A DNA stretch of 64,000 nucleotides, taken from positions 27,657,501 through 27,721,500 of the forward strand of contig CM055315.2 in NCBI GenBank assembly GCA_029255685.2, written 5' to 3'. The position numbers were made by a program, and so were the translations under genes. The DNA is from Silene conica. Taxonomy: Eukaryota; Streptophyta; Magnoliopsida; Caryophyllales; Caryophyllaceae. The notes under the pieces are model-generated. The model was not told where the DNA came from. It worked only from the letters and a program-made list of their open reading frames with translations, and ran no database searches. This document shows positions 32,247 to 44,900 of this stretch, piece by piece (positions within the stretch are counted from its first letter, which is position 1; every line of letters starts with the position of its first letter).

Positions 32247-35094
32247 GTGGAAGAGAAAAGAGACCTTTGGATTCAAATTATACTTCTGATAATGATGATG
32301 TTGATGTTGATGTTGATAATACTCAACCTGATCGAAAACGACCTGCTTTAGCTAGGTTCATTCTCCTACCTTCCTCTTCTTTTCTTTAATTTTGTAAAAA
32401 CCTAAACTATTGATTGAGATGGACGGAGTAATACCCATTGTGAGTACCATTTTAATTTATTGTGGAAAATCAGTTTTATTGTTTTTGGTTCAAATGAGCG
32501 CAATAAGTCGCGCGTGAAAATCAGTAATGGCCACTTACTCCTGATTATAGGTTGGGGTTACTTTAGCCATTCTCGGTCTTTATTCAATATTGTGGGGACT
32601 GGGGACTTACTAATGATGTACTGACATACTTTAAGTTTGTTTTTTTATTGTCTCATTGTGAATTTAAGTATGCAATGCTCAGATAAATAAATTGTCCACA
32701 AATCAATAATGTAACATCTTTCCTTCACAACTCAAAATTGTTTTTTTGTAATTGTATATGATTTGTGCCTATTTGGTGATGTATTCATGTTGTGTAACTT
32801 GATGATACTGAATAGGTTATTTGTGCTGATATGCTCATATGCATCAATAATTGTGTGATTTATGGTATTACATCATCTAGATTTGGTTGTTATGCAGTGT
32901 GATTGTTGAAGCGCTTAAGGTCGATAGTCTGCAAAGACTTTGCTCGTCCTTAGAACCCATTCTTCGAAGAGTTGTAAGATTATTAAATTTGTTTATGATT
33001 CTTCTTTATTGACAACATTATAGTAACCATTTTAAGTAGATTAAACGACTGATTTTGATAAATGTTGAGCAGGCAAGTGAGGAAGTGGAACGTGCTTTGG
33101 CAAAACTAGGGCCTGCTAGACTTGTTGGAAGGTACAATTCCCACATATATTTTACTCTTGTATCCACTTGAACATGACTTCTGAATCTAAGGCATTGGTT
33201 GGAGGCATTGGAGGCTTAGGATTATTTGTTGAATATTCCAGGTCCTCTCCCAAGAGGATAGAAGCACCTGATGGTAGGAGTTTGTTGCTTCAATTCAGAA
33301 CAAGGCTTTCTTTACCTCTTTTCACCGGTGGATAAGTAGAAGGCGAGCAAGGCTTTGCAATCCACATTGTTTTAATAGATGCCAACACTGGGAAACTTGT
33401 CACATCGGGCCAGAATCATAAGCAAAACTGGATATCGTGGTGCTTGAAGGTTACATTGTTTTAATAGATGCCAACACTGGGAAACTTGTCACATCGGGTA
33501 CAGAATCATATGCAAAACTGGATATCGTGGTGCTTGAAGGTGATTTCAATGATAAAGATTATACAAATTGGACCGAGGAAGACTTTGAGAGCCATCTCGT
33601 GAAAGAGCGTGAAGGTAAGAGGCCCCTCTTAACTAGGGAAGAGCAATTCGCACTGAAAGATGGTGTAGGAACTCTTGGGGAACTGACATTTACTGATAAC
33701 TCAAGCTGGATTCGAAGCAGACAATTCAGATTAGGTCTTAAGGTTGCTTCAAGTCAATGTGAAGGTATCCGAATTCGTGAGGCAAAGACAGAAGCATTTA
33801 CTGTCAAGGATCATAGAGGAGAATGTGAATATCCAAACCTTTAATTTTCTTTCTATGTATTATGCATTCTTAATGGAGTTGAAGGCTCACTATTCTTTGG
33901 TTTTGGATTATGATTGAAGAAAGCAAACTAACTTACTGAAGTTGTTACGCTTCTTTTTATTGCAAAGCACTACTATTCTTAGTAATCTGGGATTGCCTAT
34001 ATTCTGTGGAGACAATCAACTCAATTAGTGTATTCATGTTTTTTGTGTTTATGTATTTCCTTCTGTTTGGTATCTGCATGCCTCTTTATGTCCCTCTGAC
34101 AGAAGCCTTTTTGTTTGTCACTATACAGTGTACAAAAAGCAGTACCCTCCAGCTTTGAGTGATGAAGTCTGGAGATTGGAGAAGATTGGAAAAGACGGGG
34201 CTTTTCATAAAAGGCTGACTAAAGCTGGAATAATTTCAGTTGAAGATTTCTTGCGGTTTGTTGTCAAAGATCCTCAAAGGTTACGGAATGTAGGAAGGTT
34301 ATGCTCTCATTCTGATGGTTATTTCATCTCAATGTTTGTATCTAACTTATCTTGAGTTATCGTAGATACTTGGAAGTGGAATGTCAAATAAAATGTGGGA
34401 TGCCCTTGTGGAACATGCAAAGACTTGTGTATTGAGTGAGAAGTTGTATATTTACTATTCTGAAGGTCCTCAAGGTGTAGGGGTTATCTTCAATAGTGTC
34501 TATGAATTTAGTGGCATAATTGCTGGTGGACAATACTATTCAACTGATACCCTCTCTGATGATCAGAAGGTTAGTGTTTTATCCGTTTTAATCGCGAGAA
34601 GTTGTATAGACGTCTTTATATTTGTTTGATTACTGCGCATGCATGGCAGATGGATACTTAGACTGATTGTGTCCGACACTTGAGTCTTGACACTTCGACA
34701 CTTCACTGACATTGCCCCATAAGCTGCTTCCATTTTAGGTGTTCATCAAGGATATTTAAAAGGAACAACGTTTTAGGGGATTCAAATATCTTTTGTCAAT
34801 TTATCCAAAGTTAGATGTATATCTTATGTCAAATTAAAATACTGAATTTCGAGCTTGCTTGGCAGATTTATGCAGATACCTTGATAAAGAAAGCATATGA
34901 CAATTGGATGCATGTTGTTGAATATGATAGCAAGTCTCTTTTGAGCTTAAAACAAAACAAGAATGAAGATACTGCCAGATTTGAAGCACCAATGCAGCCC
35001 AACAATTACTACAATCATCAACCGTCTTCCAAAGCAGGCCAGTTCCTTCTGCACAAGACCAGCCTTCTGTTCACCGAGTTTCAAGATTGGAGGT
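32243..35094 (+). pseudogene. CALMODULIN-BINDING PROTEIN 60-like pseudogene
   Basis: Exons with clean splice sites can be followed: 32243-32355, 32898-32973, 33073-33131, 33242-33824, 34129-34289, 34366-34569 and from 34866. They read the CBP60 order: basic NLS-like start, [103 protein letters not shown] and AYDNWMHVVEYD. CBP60 proteins are plant transcription factors; CBP60g and SARD1 drive salicylate immunity. Breaks: TAA at 33333-33335, an 89-bp tandem duplication inside exon 4 (33364-33540) that shifts the frame, a frameshift in exon 7 near 35020-35040, and no C-terminal exons. A full protein cannot be made. Confidence 0.92.
33364..33540 (+). repeat. 89-bp tandem duplication inside CBP60 exon 4
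   Basis: Two copies starting ACATTGTTTTAATAGATGCC and ending GGTGCTTGAAGG at a spacing of 89 bp. They differ by a one-base indel and a few substitutions. Since 89 is not a multiple of three, the duplication shifts the frame. Confidence 0.93.
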
Positions 35095-35169
35095 TTATAT
35101 CCGATTTATCAACCGCTTCTTATTTATTCTGTGCATCTAGCAAGTTTCAGTTTCTACCTTTACTATGCT

Positions 35170-35900
35170 AAATAAATTGATGATCCACTAAAAAAAATGA
35201 TGAGTAATCTATCAACACAATAAACAGCCTATGTTGTCAAGCCCTGATTAGTTTATTTTCTTGCACAAAATGGTACTACAAGTCTACAAGATTTTTAATT
35301 TGTTTCCAAAAAATTCAAGGGGCTGCTAATAAGTTATTTTCTTTGAATAGGTTGTGCCCATCCCGACATCTCTAACTCATTTTAAAACAGGATCGCGTGT
35401 CCCATTTGTTGTATTGTCATCTGTTTCATCTTTCTTCTTTCAAAAACAAATAAAATTGGCAATGAATGTGTCAGTTTGAAGATGTATGTAACATAAGAAG
35501 AGATGTTTGGGGATGGGGATGGGGATGGGGTGGGGGATGGAAATATGGGACGCCATAAAGGACAGAGGAGTACGGGATCATAACTCGTAAATCGTTGGAC
35601 ATTTTAAGGGTTTTAGAAATGCGGATATACGCTTTTGCTATTTTTTATCTTAAAAACTCTCGTCTGCTTTATTAGGTCTAAATGACGTGGTTAGCGCGAG
35701 GTACTCTACACAATCCCATACACTGAACGCTAATGGGTCCATGCAATACAACTGCGCCTCATATTTACCCCCAAATAAATACATCGGTGCTCCTGGTGTA
35801 ACCCAGCCCTCAAGAAACAATGACACACTTTCTAGATGAGGTCCATTGATACCTTTGGTTGTGTATGAATCGGATTTCCTTTTCCTTTCCTGACACCAAG
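35170..35900. other. Spacer between CBP60 and kinase remnants
   Basis: No coding seen. A short GGGGAT repeat at about 35508-35535. Confidence 0.45.
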
Positions 35901-35915
35901 TGACATTTTTTACAG

Positions 35916-36345
35916 CAAGAATGCCTATTCAAACTCATGGGCTACCCAATTATACGTATACCCAAGTACATGAAATGACAAACGGGTTTCGCAAAGAAGT
36001 GGGTAGCGGAGGTTTCAGAGTAGTTTACAGTGGTTATACAAGTATATGGGCAAGGGAGACTTGCATCTCTTTTGTTAGGCAAATGACACTGACACGGAGG
36101 GATATATATGCATCTGTTTGAATTTTAGTCGTGTTTGTTTCCGATTCAAGCATTAGTGAGAAAATGACTGAGACGGTGGGATATCTATGCATCTGTCTGA
36201 ATTTTAATCATGTTTGTTTCTGATTCAAGACTAATCTGCTGTTTGTCGTCATGAACAGGAAATCCAAGTTCACTAAGCTGGATAGATCGGCTAAAGATAG
36301 CTACTGTCACAGCCGAGGGTCTGGGATACATCTACTTGCTATAAA
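35916..36345 (+). pseudogene. Receptor-like kinase fragment
   Basis: After the acceptor TTTTTACAG, a frame reads YTYTQVHEMTNGFRKEVGSGGF then VVYSG, the start of a plant receptor-like kinase domain with its glycine-rich loop (the usual second Gly-Phe-Gly is Gly-Phe-Arg). A second piece from 36259 (after AACAG) reads LSWIDRLKIATVTAEGLGYIY, the region before the catalytic loop. In between, about 75 bp is tandemly duplicated (36083-36229). The VAVK lysine, HRD, DFG and the rest of the C-lobe are not found. Non-functional. Confidence 0.75.
36083..36229 (+). repeat. About 75-bp tandem duplication in the receptor-kinase remnant
   Basis: Two diverged adjacent copies containing GGGATAT(A/C)TATGCATCTGT and GTTTGTTTC(C/T)GATTCAAG. 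Confidence 0.75.
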
Positions 36346-36412
36346 TTCCGCTCTTATTTGTGTTTAGTTATTCAGAGTAGGGAACTCGAGCTTCCTAAAC
36401 ATTTGATACTGA

Positions 36413-37463
<1,051 letters not shown>

Positions 37464-38087
37464 GTGGAATGACATGACAAATTGGTTTGCTTCTGGTAGA
37501 ATGGCAAGTCGATTAATGTATTCACTTAGGAACTACTTCTATTACATGGTACTGCAATTAGCTAATTAATAATGCGTGGATTTTGAAGCAACATTGATAA
37601 TTCGATTTTTAGAAGTGGAAGTTAAAATAGGCTTAAATAAGCAAGTTATCGAGTTGATATGAATTATCTGTTACAGAATTTAAAAGACCTTGTCTATTAC
37701 ATGAAATAGGCTCAAAATTATTAAGCCATTTAGTTGTCAAATGTCATTAAGTGCGTCTGTCGTCTTTGTATTTAGTAAATCTGTATCTTTTTTCAAGGAA
37801 TTATAGTACTGAGTTTCACCGTGTTGATGAAAAGGAGGGTGATAATTGAGTGAACGTTGTGAACCCAAGTTGCAGTAATGACACTGTATCTGTACACGAC
37901 GAAATTGCAGTACAGTGAACACTGTCACGGACCTGTATGTGTTTAGTTTAAACTAATTATCTGATTCCAATGATCTTATGTAATAAAACTGAAAAAAAAA
38001 ACATACAAACTCGAAAACTTCAGGCTGCTTAGCCGCCAAACTTTGAAGTAACAGATTCTTTACAATTACCTCTAAAATTTTATCTAT
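37464..38087. other. AT-rich spacer
   Basis: Nothing recognisable apart from short A runs. Confidence 0.45.
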
Positions 38088-38089
38088 TA

Positions 38090-38180
38090 CTTCCTCCATT
38101 TTTATATAATGTACCCATTTTATTAAAATACTTCACTCATATATTCACTAAATGGGTACATTAAATAAAAACGGAGGAAG
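38090..38180. mobile_element. Short Stowaway MITE
   Basis: 91 bp. Ends CTTCCTCCATTTTTATATAA and TTAAATAAAAACGGAGGAAG, with inner AATGTACCCATTT and AAATGGGTACATT arms, flanked by TA on both sides (38088-38089, 38181-38182). The transcript would fold into one long hairpin. Confidence 0.92.
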
Positions 38181-38474
38181 TATATCTTACCGTAAATGAT
38201 ATCCCTGACATCGATATTCAGCAATCAGCAGTTGTGAGTTAATCTATTGCAGACTGATATTTATTACCTGAAGTTTATCAACGGAACAATTCGTCTAATA
38301 GTCTCTCCACACACCCGATACAATTAGTACCGCAACTATTTCCTTACAGCTGACAGTCTGACACAAACTGGGAAACAAGACAACAAATATTTGTTTCATG
38401 AAGTCATCAAGATGCTACATTATGATTTATACCTCAATTTAACACCTATGTCCTTCCCGTAGTCCAACAACCCA

Positions 38475-39595
38475 TCACAGTTGCCTCAAAATCACACTGA
38501 AGGAGAAATATCCTCCAAATTGCAGTAAGAAAGAAGCGACATGAATTGAGATATTTTCAAAAGGTAGAAAAAACTTGGAAATTTTCTCAGACGGACTTAC
38601 GGGAGGACCATGAAATTGGGTTGTAGTCAAGGTATACAATAAAACCAGTGGTAGAAACATAATCATCCTTATCACCAGCCCAATCGACATCGCAAAATGA
38701 ATAGAGGGACAGAGGTGTGTCACGATGAAGGTTAATCACCAACTCTTAAGATAGTGAAGAAGTGTTTCAAGGCTAACTAATAAGATTCTTGAGGATCATG
38801 AAGAGATTGGGCTGGCTTGTTGACAACAAAGACAATGTCAGGTCGGGTAAGGGATAGGTACTGAAGTCATCCGACAGTAGCACGGTAGTTTGAGGGGTTT
38901 GAAATGGACTGACCAAACCCAAGGGCGAGGGGAGGATAGGGGCTCATATGGGGAGTGGTGGGTTTGCATGACGAGAAACCAAGATCTAAGAGAAAACCGA
39001 TTGGAAAATGATGAAAAAAAATGATCAAGATGAGGGGATTTGGGACCGGTGACTATAATGTCATTGACATAAACAAGAAGATATATGGTGAGTGAATAAT
39101 TATTAAAAAGAAATAGAGCATGATCAGAAACAGTTTGAGTAAAAGCATAAGAGTGGAGATAATTCGTAAGTTCATTATACCCAGCTCGAGGAACTTGCTC
39201 AAGACTGTAAATAACTAAATATATAGCTTTGGAGAGTTTACATACATGAGCTGGGAAAGATTGATTAACAAAGCCTGGAGGTTGAGACATAAAAACAGTT
39301 TCAGTTAACGTATCTTGAAGAAAAGCGTTGTTAATGTCGATTTTTTTGAGAGACCAACCACGGGTGACTGGGTGAGTGCAAGCAAGAGAACGAGGGCACC
39401 GTGACGGGTTTAACAATGGGACTGAAAGTTTCAGTGTAATCAGCATCCAGTCGTTGATGAAATCCTATAGCGAAAAGACATACCATGTATTTGTTGACGG
39501 TATTGTCCGGATTATATTTTATGCGAAACACCCAACGACAACCATTGTAGCACAGTCTTGCACTGGGTAGCACAAACACTCTTCCAAACTAGCCG
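38475..39595 (-). pseudogene. Degraded Copia reverse transcriptase / RNase H fragment
   Basis: Minus-strand pieces in several frames read YNGCRWVFRIKYNPD and YTETFSPIVKPVT, then KKIDINNAFLQDTLTETVFM, then YVNDIIVTG (the catalytic YVDD changed), then DWAGDKDDYVSTTGFIVYL and ISWSS of the RNase H. These are in the right order for a Ty1/Copia polymerase, but frameshifted and without LTRs. It is unrelated to the young Copia element near 55 kb, judging by wording. Confidence 0.85.
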
Positions 39596-39597
39596 TA

Positions 39598-39945
39598 CTG
39601 TGTCTGACACTCGGATACCCGACATTATTTATAACCATAAAATATACTTCCTCCGTTCAAATCCAAACTGTACATATGCTTTTTGCACAAATATTAAGAA
39701 AGAATTAAAATATGATTGAAAGTACAATGGGAAGTGTGTATGTTGCTTTTTTAGTAATTTTTTTGGCTTTATTAGGAAATGTGTAGTTTGGATATGAATG
39801 GATTAAAATGGAATATGTGTAGTTTGGATATGAATGGAGGAAGTATATTTTATTAAATTCAAAAGGCATGTCCCGTGTCCTAAATTTCAAGGGATGCCGT
39901 ACCCCGTGTCATATCCGTATCCGTGTCCGTTTTGATGCTACCTAG
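39598..39945. mobile_element. GTGTCCGACAC-type MITE split by a Stowaway
   Basis: The outer arms (about 39598-39646 with GTGTCTGACACTCGGATACC, and 39846-39945 with CCGTATCCGTGTCCG) belong to one dispersed family and are separated by the Stowaway at 39647-39843. Confidence 0.5.
39647..39843. mobile_element. Stowaway MITE
   Basis: Ends CTTCCTCCGTTCAAATCC and GATATGAATGGAGGAAG, flanked by TA (39645-39646, 39844-39845). The right end is preceded by an extra partial copy of itself (GTGTAGTTTGGATATGAATG twice). Confidence 0.88.
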
Positions 39946-40388
39946 GCACTCCTGCTTATGAGACCAACTTAAATCAGCATGTATTCTCATTTACTTCAAA
40001 CACGATCAAATTCATTGTCTTACATGATGATCTCCCATCGTTAATTGGTTTTGGGAAAAAACTCTAGCGCCTGTACGACTAAAAGTGCAACTTGCATTTT
40101 TCGTTAGGCGTTATATGGAATTATACGAGATATGACATATATAGCTCCCTTTTCATTCACTCCTTGCATTGGGAAGTAGGAGCCATGCAATTTTGAAGCA
40201 ATTTTCCTCCTGATGTTTTCAAATAGGGGAAGGGTGGTAACTTACTTTCACTTGATAGATATGTTTATTCTTCCATCAAAATCACTCTACAGCAGATCAA
40301 CACGCTACATCAATATGATACGAACCAAAAAAAAGTACAAAGTCGAAATTATGAATATTTACATAATGATAAATTACGTCCCTTGGAA
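39946..40388. other. Unassigned sequence before the Helitron end
   Basis: No gene or repeat recognised. Confidence 0.4.
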
Positions 40389-40421
40389 TTCCGCGCGCAT
40401 CGCGCGCGGAATAACAACTAG
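40389..40421 (+). mobile_element. Helitron-type 3' terminus
   Basis: A GC-rich hairpin (stem TTCCGCGCG / CGCGCGGAA, 40389-40411), then six bases, then CTAG (40418-40421) and T. This is the canonical Helitron 3' end: hairpin followed by CTRR inserted before a T. The matching 5' TC end was not found, so the extent of the element to the left is unknown. Confidence 0.7.
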
Positions 40422-40423
40422 TA

Positions 40424-40590
40424 CTATTTAAAAACTTGGTATGCATTAAATGTTTGAAAATTCATTAGTTTTTTTTTATTTTTTATTTTTTAAATAATGA
40501 TGTTATGGTATTTAAAAACATGATATGCATTTAATGCTTGTAAAATCATTAGTTTTTTTTATTTTTTTCTTTTTTAAATAATGATGATGT
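40424..40590 (+). repeat. About 83-bp tandem duplication
   Basis: Two diverged copies of a unit beginning TATTTAAAAAC and ending AAATAATGATG, directly after the Helitron-type end. Confidence 0.75.
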
Positions 40591-40644
40591 AGCTTGCTAA
40601 AATTCCTCAAAAGTGAAATGGTGAAATGTGATGCTTTGTCTAGC

Positions 40645-40712
40645 CTTTTTATATTATATATAGATATAGATATAGATAGATATAGATAATAGATTATATA
40701 GATATAGAATGA
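40645..40712. repeat. TAGATA-type microsatellite
   Basis: Irregular run of TATAGA/TAGA units. Confidence 0.85.
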
Positions 40713-40929
40713 CTTTGATGTACAATATGATCCTACACACTCAATTCGGTCCACCTGTTATTGAATAATTAACTCATCTCTTTTTCCTTGATCTTTGTGT
40801 TAAAAACAAAGGTAAACAAATGACCCAGACGGAGAGAGTATAATTTGAAGACATTTCCCTCTTTCGTAATATGTGCTCTTTTTGTCTTGATTATTTGTTT
40901 GCATATTTTACTTTAAGGTTTTAGTCAAA

Positions 40930-41075
40930 CAAATCGTCTTACTTGTGACGATCACAAGCCAGTTACTTCTCACTATCTCCTCCCACTTACCCTTTCCACT
41001 TGCCCTCCCACTAACAAGCTTGTCTCACGTTACAAACTTGTAACATATTTGCCCTGTCACAAATGAGAATTTGTG
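40930..41075. mobile_element. MULE-type MITE, family M1, copy 4
   Basis: 146 bp, shorter inside than the other copies. Its ends match the family (right end read in reverse CACAAATTCTCATTTGTGAC). It is flanked by the perfect 9-bp repeat TTAGTCAAA (40921-40929, 41076-41084). Confidence 0.88.
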
Positions 41076-41084
41076 TTAGTCAAA

Positions 41085-41972
41085 TGTATGCTTTTTACAT
41101 TAAAATGTTTTTAATGGATAATTGGATCCATTACACTCAATTTGATTCACTGGTCTTTTAATAATTGATCTTTTCGTCTTTTCTTGGCCTGTGTGCCAAA
41201 ACTGAAGACAAACAAATGAGCGAAACAAAGGATTTATCGTGTATGATTATAATCCTATGATGACTCTTGCAAGTTGCAACCAAAAACACCATTTCATGAT
41301 GACACTAACAACAAAAAAAACTCATTACAAATTAGTAATTACTACTTGTATACTAGTATCACAAAAAAAATTCAACTTCGCATTGAAAGTGAGGATGATA
41401 TGATATGATACAACTCTCAAATTAAATGGCCTATTTACGGATCTATTATCACACGGGCAAAAATTGACTAGGCAAAGGCACGTAGGTTATTGGGCAGATA
41501 GTCTCAAGTCTCAACACGGTCCATAACCCATGTTAACACGACACAGAATTGGCACGGCTCAGCACGACACGACGCGCGATATATGGGGTGTGAGCGGTGT
41601 CTGGTCCCCATTTTCATTTGACTGACATGACACAACACGACACAATATGACACATTTGTGCACGCTCAAAATACAAAGAAATTGGGTTAAAGTGGAGGAA
41701 TTATTAAGGCATACTCAACACGGCACAACACACATGGACCGCGCCTAAACCACCATTTTCATCTGAGAATTACAACACAACACGATACAAAACCCACTTT
41801 CAGAAACCTAACTCGGCTGACTGTCTCATTTTCTACTCCAAACACGGTGATCTGGCACTAAATATGGCCGACACGACCCACTTTCCTCTCTTGGCAGAGC
41901 ACAAAGCAAAACGAGGCAACAAACTACTCGAGGCACATCATTTGGGTCGTGGCAAACTTGCAACAACATTTG
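41085..41972. other. Upstream region of the Nudix gene
   Basis: Contains a CACGACACGACAC-rich stretch (about 41520-41720) but no gene. It should hold the Nudix promoter; no TATA box stands out. Confidence 0.4.
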
Positions 41973-44900
41973 ATGATGGCCTTAAGAATAACAACACACC
42001 ATATCCCTTCTCCCGTCACACTCTCTCGTATCATACTCTCCTCTAGGAAGACAGAGCAACACTTTTGCCGATTCTCTACCACCAACTCAACAATGTCTTC
42101 CGAGTCACCTTCTCAACTCACTCACACAATTTCCTTTTCGGGTCAACCCCTTCAAATTGTTGCTGCACCTGGTATCACTCCTTCCGAATTCAGGCAAGTA
42201 TTACCCACTTACTGTTTCTTAAATAAAGATTGAATCTTTCAACTTTTTAATTGAAATAATCTCTGGGTTTGATCACAGGATTGTTATTGATTGTTTTAAG
42301 GTAATGTATTTTCAAAGAAAGATTGGAACTTTGAGCTTTTTGATTGATATAATTTGTGGGTTTGATCACATTAGTGTGATTGATTCTTGTAAGCCACTCC
42401 CTCCGCCCCGGTTATTGTTTACTACCATGTATAAAGTAAATTGATTATCCTATTGCATTATTGTCCAATTGTCGTTCATAAACAGTAACCATAAATGCTC
42501 ATCTCCACTGTCCTTGACCTTTGTGCCAGAGCCAAAGCTAAACAAATTACCGGGATTGAGGGAAGTATTTTTCTAAGGAGAGATTGAAACTTTGAGCTTT
42601 TTGATTGAAATGATTTGTGTGTTTGATCACAGGAGCGTGATTGATTCTTGTAAGTTCCTGGTTTTTAAAGAATGATTGAAACTCTGCTCGTTTTGATTGA
42701 AATAATTTGTGGGTTCTGATCATAGGAGTGCGATTGATTCGTCACTGTTTCAGCAATGGCTGAAGAACTTGAATTCTGAAAGAGGGGCATTGGTTGATGG
42801 GTCTTTGTCCTTGAACAAAGTAATCATTCAGGTGAGAAAGTTGACACTTTAGATCTTTGTGAAATTCGATAAGTATTGATCCAATTGATGGAATTATGAG
42901 ATATAGCCATATAGGTGATTAATTAGCTTATTTTCTCGGGAAGTTCTATGTTGTACCTCCGAGTTTTTTGGTTTCTATGCTGTACCCCTTCCTCTTTTTA
43001 ATTCTATGGTGGACCCTTGAACTTTGTACATTAGTCTGTACTATGACCTTGTTAATTTGTTTGTTGATCTGTTAAATCACCTATTTACCATTCCAATTAC
43101 CCATTGAACCTACTCATTTATCTATAGCTCGCTGAGTTACCTGATAATCCACCCAATAGTATACGAATGTAACTAACAATTCATGAAACTTCCACTATCA
43201 TCTCATGCTTCACCGTGGAAGTTTTTAATAGAAGTTTGTACTTATTAAAGGCTATTTTTGAAGTAACTTATTAAAGGCTATTTGTGTCTCTTCTTATAGA
43301 GGATGGTGATACGACATTAGTGAGCCAGAATGGATCTTAAAGTACGATTGTTTGAGGGATAATGCTAATGGAGAGTTGCAGAATTCATATTGGAATATAA
43401 GTAAGAAGTTCAGGACTTCAGGGGTACAATGTAGAATTATAAAAGTGCAGGGATGCAGCTTAGAAAACCCAAAAACTCAGTGATGCAACGTAGAATTTCC
43501 CTATTTCTTTTATATGCTAGCTTCTTTGGTTGTGAGAAATTAGATGGGAATGAAAGGAAGTGGATAAAATTGAATTCCGCGCCTAGGTGGCCATAAGAGA
43601 TTTGAAACGAACGTAAGGATATGATGAGAGCTGTTTCTAGTTAAGCCAAACAAAGGAATTCTTTGTTGTTTTTTCTTAGCTAGGCTTTATAAGTTATAGA
43701 TGCAATTGATAAGTATTAATTGCTGAATTAGAGCAGCTTCATTACAACTCTGGTGTATTGGATATTTGGAACTACATTTCGTAAGATCATAATTATTGTG
43801 GTGATGATTTTGGGTTCCTTCATGATTTTTACTTCAATTCTTAAGTATGATATTGAAGGTTGATATTTACCTTTTCTGCGCTAGTTGTTTGCATGGTATT
43901 TAGTGGGAATTAATATATTTTCAGTTTGAAGTGTACCAGAATTTCCTTCTTTTGTATTGCCGTGGTTGAAATAATTTCAGAGATACTTTTTCTTTTGTCA
44001 CATAAGACTGCTCTTTTGCTCTTCTTTTATCAGGATCTAGTGTGGGGGAAAATGCTTTTTAACAATGCTGATTAACGTGGTCTCAGGGAGTTGACTATTT
44101 CGGAAAGCGTGTTGGTTTTCTCAAGTTTAAAGCTGATATTCTTGATAAGGAAACTGGACAAAAGGTATCACTTCATAAGCTGTTCTAACAATTTGAAATT
44201 TTTAACCTAGGACAAAAGGTATCACTTAATAATATGTTTGCCTAGTTAAAACATTAAATGTATAAGTGCCAAATTTTATGTGTCGGTAGTTTGAATCGTT
44301 TGCATGCTTTGAAGATACTTGTCATCTATCCGTGATCAGACCATCACCTTTGAATTTGACATAGGTTCCAGGCATAGTGTTTGCACGGGGACCAGCCGTA
44401 GCCATCCTCATCCTTTTGGAGTCCGAGGGTGAGACTTATGCTGTTCTTACAGAACAGGTACCATTCCGTGTGTTGAAATAACCATGTTTTTTTTTTTTAT
44501 CAACTCGAACTTCAGGCCGTATGCTGCTTCCAGTTGTGCTCTTAATAGATATATTTTGTGTGTAAGGTTAGGGTCCCCACAGGACAGTTTGTTTTAGAAT
44601 TGCCAGCTGGAATGCTGGATGATGACCAGGGCGATTTCGTGGGTACTGCTGTTCGTGAGGTCCCTCTCTTGTCTATTTCACCTTGCTTTATAGGGCATTA
44701 CATTTCATGTAGAAATTCACTTTTCGCGGTGCCATGATATTAACTCTAGGTCACTGTAAAAGTTTTTTCAGTTTGCTAACAACTGCATTTTGAACTGCAT
44801 CTACTGCATTAATAGTGGAACAATCTAAATTATGCCTATTCCGAGTCTCAAACTGAGCTTTAATATTTTACACTATCTTGTTCAGCACATAGTATCACTG

